From the NCBI GenBank assembly GCA_964451365.1, contig CAYVIB010000021.1:1-64000 (forward strand): a stretch of 64,000 bases of DNA, given 5' to 3'. The notes under the pieces are model-generated. The model worked only from the letters and a program-made list of their open reading frames with translations. It had not been told where the DNA came from and ran no database searches. This document shows, one piece after another, positions 33,301 to 42,172 of the stretch. Each line of letters opens with the position of its first letter. The stretch's first letter is position 1. Origin of the DNA: CAYVIB01 sp964451365 (GTDB lineage: Bacteria; Pseudomonadota; Gammaproteobacteria; Pseudomonadales; Cellvibrionaceae). The position numbers and the translations under genes are program-made.

Positions 33301-36175
33301 ATCGCCGTTTTTCCAGCACTTGTTTATTCACCGCAATGCCACCGACGCGGAGTGGCGCCTGCCCGGGTTGGAATTGACCCCACTGGAAATTCATCCGGGA
33401 GGATCGAAATTCGACCTCACGCTGTCGGTACTGGAAAACAATCGGGAGTTATCGGCGACGCTGGAATACGCCAGCGACCTTTTCAATCACGACACTATTG
33501 AACGCATGGCGGCCAACTATATCCAGTTGCTGACGAGCGCGGTGGAGCAGCCGGATTGCCCGGTATGGCAACTGGAAATGATTGCCGAGGCCGAACGCCA
33601 CTTGCTGCTGGACGAATGGAACAGAACGGAAACCTCGTATCCCGCCACCACCGCGGCCCATGAGTTGTTTGAAATGCAGGTGTCGGAAAATCCCGATGCG
33701 ATCGCGGTAATTTCCGACGCGGGCAAACTGAGTTATCGCGAACTGAATGAACGGGCCAACCAGTTGGCCGCTCACCTGATATCGATGGGAGTCGAACCGA
33801 ACAAAAGGGTGGCCGTCTGTCTCTATCGTTCGGCGGACCTTATCGTCACCCTGCTTGCAATATTGAAATCCGGTGGCGCCTACGTGCCGCTGGACCCGTT
33901 TTTTCCCCCGGACCGGCTGGCGTACATGATCGAGGACTCGCAGGTTTCGGTACTTATAACCCAGCAGACGGTGATCAATAAACTGCCGGTACTCCAGGCG
34001 GAAGCACTCCTGCTGGATTCCGATTCGGCGATTTTTTCCAGCGATAAAAAGCAGAATCCGGTAACCCGCGGGAAACCGGAAGATACGGCTTATATTATCT
34101 ACACGTCCGGTTCCACCGGTAAGCCCAAAGGGGTGCAGATAAAGCAGCATTCCCTGGTGAATTTTCTCTGTTCCATGCAAAAAGAACCAGGAATCACCCG
34201 TGACGATATTGTCTTGTCCCTGGCAACAATCTGTTTCGATATCGCCGTGCTGGAAATTTTCCTGCCATTGATTAGCGGCGCCCGCGTTGTCATCAAGCCA
34301 CGCGAAGCGGCCTTGACGCCGGAAAACCTGATTGAAAATATCGAGGCCTATAACATTACCTTTATGCAGGCCACGCCGGTGACCTGGCGGATGCTGTTTA
34401 ATCACGGTTGGAGCGGCAAGCGGTCGCTGAAGGCCCTCAGTGGTGCCGAGGCCTTGGGCGAGGATCTCGCCGAAAAACTTCTGGCCGGAGGCGTGGAAGT
34501 CTGGAATCTTTACGGCCCGACGGAAACCACCGTGTGGGCGTCCGTCTGCCATGTCCGGTCCAAAGAGGATGTCTGTAACATCGGCCAGCCGATTGCCAAC
34601 GCTGAATTCCTGATATGCAGCCCCAAGCTTACGCTGCAACCAATCGGCGTGCCGGGCGAATTGTTGATCGGCGGCGAGGGTGTGGCGATCGGTTATTTCA
34701 ACCGCGACGACCTCAACCGCGAAAAATTTATCGATCATCCCTTCAAAAAGGGCAAGCAGGTTTACCGCACTGGTGACCTGGTCGTGCGGCGCGCCAACGG
34801 CGACATTGAATTTCTCGGCCGGATGGATTTCCAGGTCAAGATCCGCGGGTTCCGTGTTGAGTTGGGCGATATCGAATCACACATTCTCAGTGCTCCCGAT
34901 ATCGCGGAAGCGGTGGTGGTTGCGCGGGAGGATTCCCCGGGCAATAAATTCCTGGTCGCCTACGTGGTACCCAAAAAGGGATACGATATCGATCCGGTGA
35001 AACTGAGTACCCGGCTGCGCAGGGAGTTGCCGGACTATATGGTGCCGTCCGCCTTCGTGACACTCCCGTCCCTGCCATTGACGCCGACCAACAAGATCGA
35101 CCGCAAAAGCCTGCCGGCGCCGTCGAAACCTGTCGTCGCTTCCGCCATCTCGCTGGCCGATACCCTGCCATCTACCGATACAACGGCAGCGCAGCTGGTA
35201 GGCATATTTGAACAGGTACTTGGCGGGCCGGTGACTTCACTGCAAACCAGTTTCTTCGATCTTGGCGGGCATTCGCTTTCCGCGCTGACCGCCGTTGCCC
35301 TTATCAACCGGCAGTTTTCAATTAACCTGCCGCAAACCACCCTGTTTGACCTGCAAACAGTCGAACAGCTTTCCAGGGCGGTTATCGAACTACGAAGGGG
35401 CACTTCGCGGCCGGATGAACTGAAGATACCGGCGCTCAACAAAAGGGATGCGGAAAAAGTTGAACGGGTTATCGGTGCCCTCTGGTCGATTCCGGATTTG
35501 CGCCAGGAGAATGCGACCGCCCCCTGCCCGAAAATGCAGGAATCGTGGATCTGCAAAAACCTGTTGGCGCCGATGTATCCGCGATGCCGGCGCAGCATCC
35601 AGAACCTGCTCAAGAAACTCATCCTCAAACTTGAGGGCGGATCGGCTTTCACAATTACCATGAGAAAACTGTTCAAGGAATCCTACGATATCGAGATCGG
35701 CGATTTCACCAGTGTCTATTTCGACGTGGACCACCTCAGGCGCACTACCCGGATCGGCAAGTACTGTTCCATTTTCCGTACGTCACTTATCCAGAACGCG
35801 GATCACCCACGCAACACGCTTTCCACTCACGCCATGTTTTACCATAAAAAATACGGCTTCACCGAAGGTTACGAACTGGAACGCGTACAGGTGGAAATAG
35901 GCAACGATGTATGGATTGGCGCGGATGCTAAAATTCTTTATCCCACCCGAAAAATCGGTGATGGCGCGGTAATCGCGTCCGGTTCGGTTGTGGTTGGCGA
36001 TGTTCCTCCTTATGCCATTGTGGGCGGGTATCCCGCCCAGGTGATACGATATCGGTTTTCCAGGGAGACCATTGAAAAATTATTGGAGGTGAAGTGGTGG
36101 GAATATTCTCCGGAAGAGTTACAATCTGCCCGGGATGAATTCGCCACACCCCTTGAGGGGGATCGAATTAGATAG
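30353..36175 (+). CDS. NRPS-2: A-T-C-A-T with C-terminal beta-helix acyltransferase
   Basis: 1940 residues from the ATG at 30353 (AAGG seven bases upstream; an ATG at 30326 overlaps the methyltransferase gene). Order: A1 (about 35-530), T1 with S579 in GGDSLKA, C (about 635-1070) with NHIIYDN (771-777) keeping the catalytic second His, A2 (about 1090-1590), T2 with S1641 in LGGHSLSAL, then about 230 residues ending in a left-handed beta-helix acyltransferase (VEIGNDVWIGADAKI, VIASGSVVVGDVPPYAIVGG) of the CatB/Vat type with a likely catalytic His in NADHPRNTLSTHAMF. A1 has no condensation domain before it and so looks like the loading module; its pocket (M226, G227, Y230) lacks the usual Asp. 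A2 pocket reads D-I-L-Q-L-G-L-V-W, close to the glycine code. No thioesterase is attached. Confidence 0.93.
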   Translation: MNMNMLENAFTSPLNGYPTTFFSRAAVEQSIGGRFEQQVERYPNRLAIANADLSLTYDELNRLANRIARTILAVQPGTRPQQVAIYLEKGIQHIAAILGTLKAGHTYVPVDPSFPESRNNYIMADSGASIALTNTVNAADAQKLAPDPVKLVNLDEIDENLDDSNLNLNISPDTLAYIIYTSGSTGKPKGVMQNHRNTLHGCMRRTNLQQITPEDRMTLFYSCSVMGSVYCIFGALLNGASLFPYDIREEGLDELAEWLREKQITIYHSVASVFRQFAAGYTGSSDEFKVRLVIFGGERVLAPDVDLARKVFSPKVHFFTGLGSTETGTVRHFLIGPDTRIDTKVVPIGYPVEDVEVILTDEEGRQVPPGEIGEITIRSKYLALGYWNDPENTARVFSNCADNPEVRIYYMGDMGELRPDGLLEHRGRKDFQVKIRGFRVEIGEIETALMDHPMVDEAVVVALDIGQETQLVAYLIRNPSAGETPDWHVRALRKSLQDKLPYYMIPSVFVALNEMPRTPNSKIDRNALPQPSPTNEIIDDECVAPTNEIEHGLIEICGELLHRPEMGVNHNFFEYGGDSLKATRLISRVNDRFGVRLTMRAVFEAEDLRDLAARIQSAAPHAATRDKAELTVVARDGRLPVSFAQRRMWMVNQLHGGSFAYNISNSMRLKGAVNIARLEKALSAMVARHEILRTVFPADENGPWQQVNPPKPVVLHQADLRGLPEHERLPKAVELALKSLREAHDLAKGPLFSTSLIRLDQTDFVLVLVFNHIIYDNIWSSGIFFRELGALYEAQLHKQPLASALPPLQFQFTDYAYWEAKRIDQGGLEDVVSYWKQQLANLPEPLQLPSDRVRPEQPTFRGGQIRIRIPASLRLALNYFARNESATMFMVLLAAWQLLLHRYTQQDDILVGTPTGRRYRTETEGLLGLFINNLVIRTDFSGNPGFRELLRRVRQVTIEAFSHDELPFEKLVQELRPERSSGVSPFFQHLFIHRNATDAEWRLPGLELTPLEIHPGGSKFDLTLSVLENNRELSATLEYASDLFNHDTIERMAANYIQLLTSAVEQPDCPVWQLEMIAEAERHLLLDEWNRTETSYPATTAAHELFEMQVSENPDAIAVISDAGKLSYRELNERANQLAAHLISMGVEPNKRVAVCLYRSADLIVTLLAILKSGGAYVPLDPFFPPDRLAYMIEDSQVSVLITQQTVINKLPVLQAEALLLDSDSAIFSSDKKQNPVTRGKPEDTAYIIYTSGSTGKPKGVQIKQHSLVNFLCSMQKEPGITRDDIVLSLATICFDIAVLEIFLPLISGARVVIKPREAALTPENLIENIEAYNITFMQATPVTWRMLFNHGWSGKRSLKALSGAEALGEDLAEKLLAGGVEVWNLYGPTETTVWASVCHVRSKEDVCNIGQPIANAEFLICSPKLTLQPIGVPGELLIGGEGVAIGYFNRDDLNREKFIDHPFKKGKQVYRTGDLVVRRANGDIEFLGRMDFQVKIRGFRVELGDIESHILSAPDIAEAVVVAREDSPGNKFLVAYVVPKKGYDIDPVKLSTRLRRELPDYMVPSAFVTLPSLPLTPTNKIDRKSLPAPSKPVVASAISLADTLPSTDTTAAQLVGIFEQVLGGPVTSLQTSFFDLGGHSLSALTAVALINRQFSINLPQTTLFDLQTVEQLSRAVIELRRGTSRPDELKIPALNKRDAEKVERVIGALWSIPDLRQENATAPCPKMQESWICKNLLAPMYPRCRRSIQNLLKKLILKLEGGSAFTITMRKLFKESYDIEIGDFTSVYFDVDHLRRTTRIGKYCSIFRTSLIQNADHPRNTLSTHAMFYHKKYGFTEGYELERVQVEIGNDVWIGADAKILYPTRKIGDGAVIASGSVVVGDVPPYAIVGGYPAQVIRYRFSRETIEKLLEVKWWEYSPEELQSARDEFATPLEGDRIR

Positions 36176-36292
36176 TTCCCTTTTTACGAACCCGATATTT
36201 TTTACCAGCCGACGCCCGCATTCCGTTGCACCGGACGCGGGCGTTCGATTGTGCAGGCCAGATAAATCTACCCTTAAATTTTTGCGAGTTTT

Positions 36293-37786
36293 ATGGTCAC
36301 TACATCGCCATCGCCGAATGCAAGCCGTCGTTTTATTAAAGGTGCTTCGATACTGACAGTCAGCCAACTGGTTGTTGCATTATGTTCTTTTTTCCGCAAC
36401 ATCATTATTGCCAGGCATATCAGTGTCGAGAATTTCGGTATTGCGACCACGTTTGCCCTGACATTGTCACTGATTGAAATGACAAGTAACCTGGCGCTGG
36501 ACCGTATCCTGATTCAGGACAAGGAAGGACAATCCGATGCCATGCTGGCATCGTCCCATATGCTGCAATTTATCCGCGGCCTTATTACCGGCACAATCCT
36601 TTTTTTTCTCGCCAACCCCATCGCCCATATGTTTGACCTGCCTCACCTGGCCTGGGCGTATCAGCTTATCGCGATTATTCCCGTTATTCACGGACTCATT
36701 CACTGGGACATGATTGTCCGCCAGCGCAACCTGGATTTCTTTGCTTCCTCCATTACCGATGCGCTGCCACAACTGGTAACGTTGGCGCTGGCTTATCTTG
36801 CTTCGATAATTCTCGGCGATTATCGCGCGATGCTGGTGGTTATCTGCTCGCAGGTTTTTTTAATGACATTGCTATCCCACCTGCTCGCGCGCCGGCCCTA
36901 TCGCTGGATATTTCAAAAGGATTTAATCAAAAAAAGTTTGAATTTCGGCTGGCCACTATTGATTAATGGTTTATTGATGTTTGCCATTTTTCAGGGCGAC
37001 CGCGCCGTTATCGGGGCCATGTTTACCATGGAAACCCTTGGCTGGTACAGCACGGCTTTTTCGCTGACGCTGTTGCCCACGCTGATTTTCGCCAAGTTGA
37101 GCGGCAACCTGTTGCTGCCGATTTTATCCAGGAGCCAGGAAGACCCGGTACGAAATGAAATGCACTGCATATTGGCGGTGGCGCTTTGCTTCTGCGCAGG
37201 TATTGCCATGGTGGTGTTTTTTTCCATCTCCGGAAAAGCCTTTATCGGCCTGGCATTCGGTGAAAAGTATGCCATGGCCGGCACGGTGATTGGCTGGCTT
37301 GGAATTATGCAGGCCATTCGAACAATTCGAATCGCGCCCACGGTAATTTCCAACAGCCAGGCGAGAACAAAAAATGCCATGTATTCAAATATTTTCCGCT
37401 CCACCGCACTGGTACTGGCTATTGTATTCGCCTATATGGGGCTGAGCGTGGAGTGGGTTGCGGTTAGCGGCGTTATCGGCGAAACCATCGCGATTTTTAT
37501 TTCGTTTTACCTGCTGGTATTGCCGGAATTTAAAAGGCGGCTGATTAAAATCACGCTGTCGATGGCCGGTTATTCCCTGGCGATTACTGTCGTGGTTGAA
37601 TGGCTGGCCAAGGAAATTATGTTCACCAGTTCAGCGCTACAAAACATTTACTTAATGGCAGTCGGATGTGCCGCTGGCGGAATTGCGGCGTTAGGAATAT
37701 GTGTGGTGAACCAAACCGCGCGCGAACAGATTTATGAATTGTTTATCAGCCTGTTGCATGCCCGGAAGAAACCCGGGGGAGTCTAG
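36293..37786 (+). CDS. Wzx/MATE-like oligosaccharide flippase family protein
   Basis: 497 residues with about 12-14 hydrophobic segments and no soluble domain. The start (RRFIKGASILTVSQLVVALCSFFRNIIIARHISVENFG) is typical of the polysaccharide export/flippase family: a first helix, then the conserved pattern of a Gly-Phe-Gly turn. Same strand as NRPS-2, 117 bases downstream, so it is the likely exporter of the product, or moves a lipid-linked form. It is followed directly by the convergent parB. Alternative: an unrelated cell-surface polysaccharide flippase captured beside the cluster. Confidence 0.85.
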   Translation: MVTTSPSPNASRRFIKGASILTVSQLVVALCSFFRNIIIARHISVENFGIATTFALTLSLIEMTSNLALDRILIQDKEGQSDAMLASSHMLQFIRGLITGTILFFLANPIAHMFDLPHLAWAYQLIAIIPVIHGLIHWDMIVRQRNLDFFASSITDALPQLVTLALAYLASIILGDYRAMLVVICSQVFLMTLLSHLLARRPYRWIFQKDLIKKSLNFGWPLLINGLLMFAIFQGDRAVIGAMFTMETLGWYSTAFSLTLLPTLIFAKLSGNLLLPILSRSQEDPVRNEMHCILAVALCFCAGIAMVVFFSISGKAFIGLAFGEKYAMAGTVIGWLGIMQAIRTIRIAPTVISNSQARTKNAMYSNIFRSTALVLAIVFAYMGLSVEWVAVSGVIGETIAIFISFYLLVLPEFKRRLIKITLSMAGYSLAITVVVEWLAKEIMFTSSALQNIYLMAVGCAAGGIAALGICVVNQTAREQIYELFISLLHARKKPGGV

Positions 37787-37821
37787 GGCAGGTAGGATGG
37801 CGTTCTCCCCGCACAATGTGT

Positions 37822-38745
37822 TTAGCTTTCGTAACCTAGGCGGTTCAGTATGCCGTCCAGTTCGTCAAGGCTGTTGTATTTAAAGGTGAGTTTTCCCTTG
37901 CCCTTGGCGGTGTGTTGCACCATGACCGGTACACCCACGTGTTCGCCCAGGCTTTCTTCCAGCTTCTTTAAATCCGGATCGAGTTTGACCGGCTTTTCGC
38001 TTTTATCGTTTTGCGCTTCCTGCTGGGTTTTACGCGCAAGGGTTTCCGCCTGGCGAACCGATAGCCCCTTGGCAACGATCTGCCGCGCGACGGACAGCTG
38101 ATCGGAACTGTCCAGGGTCAGCAGGCAACGCGCGTGGCCCATTTCCAGGTCGCCGTGTTCCAGCAGGCGCTTTACTTCTTCGGTAAGATTAATCAGGCGC
38201 AAAAGATTCGTTACCGTCGCGCGGGATTTGCCCACCGCGTCGGCCACTTCCTGGTGGGTCAGTTCAAATTCGTCCTGCAGGCGTTTCAGCGCCAGGGCTT
38301 CTTCCATCGGGTTAAGGTCTTCGCGCTGGATGTTTTCGATCAACGCCATGGCAATGGCGGTTTCATCCGGCACATCGCGGATCACGACCGGGATCTTGTC
38401 CAGGCCCGCCAGCTGCGTGGCGCGCCAGCGGCGCTCACCGGCGATAATTTCGTACTTGTTCTCACCGATGGGGCGGACAACGATAGGCTGCATCACGCCC
38501 TGGGCCTTGATGGATTCGGCCAGTTCTTCCAGGGCTTCGGGATGCATGTCGCGACGCGGCTGGTACTTGCCGCGCTGGAGGAATTCAACCGGAAGTTCCT
38601 TGAGGGTGCCGTCAGAGAGTTTTTCCGGCGTAGCCACCACTTCACTGGCCGCGCGTATGGCTTCCGCCGGCGTCTGGTTGCCGGCGGCGCCGCCCAGCAG
38701 GGCATCTAAACCTCGACCTAATCCCTTTCTCTTTGCCATGGACAT
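37822..38745 (-). CDS. parB: chromosome-partitioning protein ParB
   Basis: 307 residues. N-terminal KGLGRGLDALLGG, CTP-binding/arginine-rich region with GERRWRATQLAG, helix-turn-helix (LTHQEVADAVGKSRATVTNLLRL) and C-terminal dimerisation part. It binds parS near the origin and spreads as a CTP-driven clamp. Two candidate parS sites occur in recF in this window. It follows parA on the same strand, 29 bases downstream. Confidence 0.97.
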   Translation of the reverse strand: MSMAKRKGLGRGLDALLGGAAGNQTPAEAIRAASEVVATPEKLSDGTLKELPVEFLQRGKYQPRRDMHPEALEELAESIKAQGVMQPIVVRPIGENKYEIIAGERRWRATQLAGLDKIPVVIRDVPDETAIAMALIENIQREDLNPMEEALALKRLQDEFELTHQEVADAVGKSRATVTNLLRLINLTEEVKRLLEHGDLEMGHARCLLTLDSSDQLSVARQIVAKGLSVRQAETLARKTQQEAQNDKSEKPVKLDPDLKKLEESLGEHVGVPVMVQHTAKGKGKLTFKYNSLDELDGILNRLGYES

Positions 38746-38774
38746 TCTTACCTCAAATAATATTCAAACGCCTG

Positions 38775-39572
38775 TTAACTGGCCGTCGCCAGATTCGGGG
38801 TGGGCGGCAACTCGTTGCGGCGAATAATTTCGCCCGCCAGGGCAATGTATGCCAGGGCGCCCTTGGATTGCCTGTCGTAGGCAATCACCGGTTTACCGAA
38901 ACTGGGCGCCTCCGCCAGCCGCACATTCCGGGGCACGCAGGTGCGGTAAAGCTTGCCTTCAAAGTAGGCCGACAACTGCGCGGACACGTCGCCGGTCAGG
39001 CTGTTGCGCGGATCGTACATGGTGCGCAATATTCCTTCGATTTTCAGGTTCGGGTTCAATCGGCCCTGAATGGTATTGATAGTGTTAATAAGTGCTGACA
39101 AACCCTCCAGCGCATAGTATTCACATTGCATGGGAATAATGACACTGTCACAGGCGGTTAGTGCATTGACCGTCAGCATATTCAGCGACGGCGGGCAATC
39201 GATCAGGATATAGTCGTACTGGGGAATAATTTCGGAAAGGGCTTTCTTGAGGCGGTATTCCTTGTTTTCCAGTTGCAGCAGCTCCACCTCCGCCGCGGTC
39301 AGGTCGCCATTGGCCGGCAGGACGGAGAATTTGCCTTCGGGGGAGTGCTGGACGGCGTTTTCGCAGCGGGTCAGCCCCACCAGCACATCGTAAACCGTGT
39401 ATTCCTGGTTGTTTTTGTCGACGCCGCTGCCCATGGTGGCGTTGCCCTGGGGATCCAGATCCACCAGCAGAACACGCTTTCGGGTAGCAGCCAGGGAAGC
39501 CGCAAGATTGACGCAGGTTGTTGTTTTTCCAACCCCACCCTTCTGATTTGCAATCGCGTATATTCTACCCAC
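38775..39572 (-). CDS. parA: chromosome-partitioning ATPase ParA
   Basis: 265 residues. Deviant Walker A KGGVGKTT preceded by YAIANQ; VDLDPQGNATMG and ILIDCPPSLNMLTVNAL complete the ParA/Soj family signatures. It works with ParB to move origin regions apart. Located between rsmG and parB as in most Gammaproteobacteria. Confidence 0.97.
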   Translation of the reverse strand: MGRIYAIANQKGGVGKTTTCVNLAASLAATRKRVLLVDLDPQGNATMGSGVDKNNQEYTVYDVLVGLTRCENAVQHSPEGKFSVLPANGDLTAAEVELLQLENKEYRLKKALSEIIPQYDYILIDCPPSLNMLTVNALTACDSVIIPMQCEYYALEGLSALINTINTIQGRLNPNLKIEGILRTMYDPRNSLTGDVSAQLSAYFEGKLYRTCVPRNVRLAEAPSFGKPVIAYDRQSKGALAYIALAGEIIRRNELPPTPNLATAS

Positions 39573-39596
39573 AATACAACCTATAACATTATGAAT

Positions 39597-40256
39597 TTAT
39601 TGTGTTTTTTCCTTCCTGATCACCACCAGGGTGCGCTCCCCCTCAACCCCCGGCACCTCGAGCCCGAAAGTAGCCTCGACGATATAACGTTTTTCAAGTT
39701 CCCTCAACTCGTCTCGCGGAAAAACGCCCTTCATTGCCCAAAACCGGCCTTCGTCCTTCAGCAGGTGTCGGCAGCTTTCGGTCATGATCTTCAACGATGA
39801 GAAAGCGCGGGTAATCACACCGTCGTAAAGCGGGTCCGGCCGATAGGATTCCACCCGCTGATCGACAATCTCCACATTACCCAGTTCAAGAAGCTGCCTG
39901 ACCTGGAACAGGAAGCGGGTCTTCTTGCCATTGGAGTCCAGCAGGGTAAATGTCTTTTCCGGAAAAGCGATTGCCAGTGGTATACCGGGCAGGCCACCAC
40001 CGGTTCCCACATCGATAAATCGGGAACCTTCGATGTGTTTTGCCACGCTCAGGCTATCAAGTAAATGCTTGCTTACTATCTGTTCCGGGTCGCGAATGGC
40101 TGACAGGTTATAAGCATTGTTCCACTTGATAAACTGCTGTAAATAAGCAAGAAATCGGGCGATTTTGCTGCTATCAAGCACTAAATCGAGCGTTTCCGCG
40201 CCGGTCCTCAATTGTTCCGCATTAACCCCGGATTCTGTTACGGACAGGGTATTCAC
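39597..40256 (-). CDS. rsmG: 16S rRNA m7G527 methyltransferase
   Basis: 219 residues. SAM-binding FIDVGTGGGLPGIPLAI and the conserved KKTRFLFQVRQLLEL are typical of RsmG (GidB), which methylates N7 of G527 in 16S rRNA. The ATG overlaps the mnmG stop by four bases, so the two are translationally coupled. Loss of RsmG is known to give low-level streptomycin resistance in other bacteria. Confidence 0.96.
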   Translation of the reverse strand: MNTLSVTESGVNAEQLRTGAETLDLVLDSSKIARFLAYLQQFIKWNNAYNLSAIRDPEQIVSKHLLDSLSVAKHIEGSRFIDVGTGGGLPGIPLAIAFPEKTFTLLDSNGKKTRFLFQVRQLLELGNVEIVDQRVESYRPDPLYDGVITRAFSSLKIMTESCRHLLKDEGRFWAMKGVFPRDELRELEKRYIVEATFGLEVPGVEGERTLVVIRKEKTQ

Positions 40257-42172
40257 TGACTGGCAACAACCCGGCTCTTAAGCAGGCCGCGCTTTTTCAG
40301 GTAAATAAGAAGCAACGAAATAGCCGCCGGTGTCACGCCCGGTATGCGGGAGGCCCGCGCCAGGGTATCGGGACGGGCTTGCGCCAGTTTCTGCTTGAGC
40401 TCGTTGGACAGACCTTCCACTGTAGCGTAGTCGAAATCTTCCGGTATGGGCGTGTTTTCGTTCTGTCTCAGGCGCTCGATCTCTTCCTGCTGGCGGTCGA
40501 TATAGCCGGCGTACTTGGCCGTGATTTCCACCTGTTCAGCCACCTGATTTAATAAATTTCCACTAACGTCCGGCAACGGGTTACCATCTTCGGCGAAATT
40601 GGCAATATCGCCATAACTAATCTCCGGCCGTTTCAGCAGGTCCATCAGGTTGTATTCCCGTGTCAGCGGCGATTTGAGTTTGGCGGCGAGCCGATCCGCC
40701 TCGGCGCTGCGAGCCTGGACCCAGGTACTCTTCAAACGTTGGGTTTCTCGCTCGATGGCTTCGCGTTTTTCACAAAACACCTGCCAGCGTTCGTCATCCA
40801 CCAGGCCCAGTTCGCGGCCTTTGGCTGTCAGGCGAAGATCGGCATTATCCTCCCGCAGCAACAGGCGGTATTCAGCCCGGCTGGTGAACATGCGGTAGGG
40901 TTCGCGAGTGCCCATGGTGATCAGGTCATCCGCCAGTACGCCGATATAGGCTTCGTCCCGCTGCGGACACCAGGGTTCTTTACCCTGGACTTTCAGCGCG
41001 GCATTGGTACCGGCCAGCAGACCCTGGGCCCCGGCCTCCTCGTAACCGGTGGTGCCGTTGATCTGGCCGGCGAAAAACAGGCCTTCAATCGCCTTGGTTT
41101 CGAAACTGTATTTGAGGTCGCGCGGATCGAAAAAGTCATACTCAATGGCGTAGCCGGGGCGCATGATATGGGCGTTTTCGAAGCCCCTGATGGAGCGCAC
41201 GAAGTCCATCTGCACATCGAACGGCAGGCTTGTCGAAATGCCGTTCGGGTAGAGTTCGTGGGTGTTCAGCCCTTCCGGTTCGATAAAAATCTGGTGGCTG
41301 GTTTTGTCGGCAAAACGATTAACCTTGTCCTCGATGGACGGGCAGTAACGCGGGCCCACCCCTTCGATCACGCCGGTAAACATGGGCGAGCGGTCGAAAC
41401 CGGCGCGGATAAGATCGTGGGTCTTTTCGTTGGTGTGGGTGATCCAGCAACAAACCTGGGGCGGATGGTCTTCCACCGAGCCAAGAAAGGACATCACCGG
41501 CGTGGGAGTATCGCCCCACTGCTCTTCCAAACCGGAAAAATCCACGGATTTCGCATCAATTCGCGGCGGAGTCCCGGTTTTCAGGCGATCCACCCGTAAG
41601 TTCAGTTCCCGCAGCCGGGCGGCCAGGGCAATGGACGGCGGATCCCCGGCGCGGCCGCCGGAGTGATTTTCCAGGCCGATATGGATCTTGCCTCCCAGGA
41701 AAGTACCGGCAGTCAGCACCACCGTCGGGGCAAAAAATTTCAAACCCATCTGGGTGACGACACCGGTGACGCGCCCACCTTCCACAATCAGGTCGTCCAC
41801 CGCCTGCTGGAAAATCGACAGATTGGGCTGGTTCTCGAGAATGCCGCGAACGGCGGCCTTGTATAAAACCCGGTCGGCCTGCGCCCGGGTGGCACGCACG
41901 GCGGGGCCCTTGCGGTTGTTCAGTACCCGAAACTGGATGCCGCCCTTGTCGGCCGCGCGAGCCATGGCCCCGCCGAGAGCGTCAATTTCCTTCACCAGAT
42001 GGCTTTTGCCAATCCCACCAATGGCCGGGTTGCAGCTCATCTGCCCCAACGTTTCGATATTGTGGGTCAGCAACAGCGTTCGGCAGCCCATGCGGGCGGC
42101 GGCCAGGCAGGCCTCGGTACCGGCGTGTCCGCCGCCGATCACGATTACGTCGAATTGGCTGGGGTGAATCAT
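40253..42172 (-). CDS. mnmG: tRNA uridine-34 5-carboxymethylaminomethyl modification enzyme MnmG
   Basis: 639 residues. FAD-binding VIVIGGGHAGTEACLAAARMG at the N-terminus, PAIGGIGKSHLVKEIDALGG, and a C-terminal helical domain used to hold MnmE. With MnmE (43509-44864) it builds the cmnm5 group on U34 of several tRNAs. Standard family length. Confidence 0.97.
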   Translation of the reverse strand: MIHPSQFDVIVIGGGHAGTEACLAAARMGCRTLLLTHNIETLGQMSCNPAIGGIGKSHLVKEIDALGGAMARAADKGGIQFRVLNNRKGPAVRATRAQADRVLYKAAVRGILENQPNLSIFQQAVDDLIVEGGRVTGVVTQMGLKFFAPTVVLTAGTFLGGKIHIGLENHSGGRAGDPPSIALAARLRELNLRVDRLKTGTPPRIDAKSVDFSGLEEQWGDTPTPVMSFLGSVEDHPPQVCCWITHTNEKTHDLIRAGFDRSPMFTGVIEGVGPRYCPSIEDKVNRFADKTSHQIFIEPEGLNTHELYPNGISTSLPFDVQMDFVRSIRGFENAHIMRPGYAIEYDFFDPRDLKYSFETKAIEGLFFAGQINGTTGYEEAGAQGLLAGTNAALKVQGKEPWCPQRDEAYIGVLADDLITMGTREPYRMFTSRAEYRLLLREDNADLRLTAKGRELGLVDDERWQVFCEKREAIERETQRLKSTWVQARSAEADRLAAKLKSPLTREYNLMDLLKRPEISYGDIANFAEDGNPLPDVSGNLLNQVAEQVEITAKYAGYIDRQQEEIERLRQNENTPIPEDFDYATVEGLSNELKQKLAQARPDTLARASRIPGVTPAAISLLLIYLKKRGLLKSRVVASQ

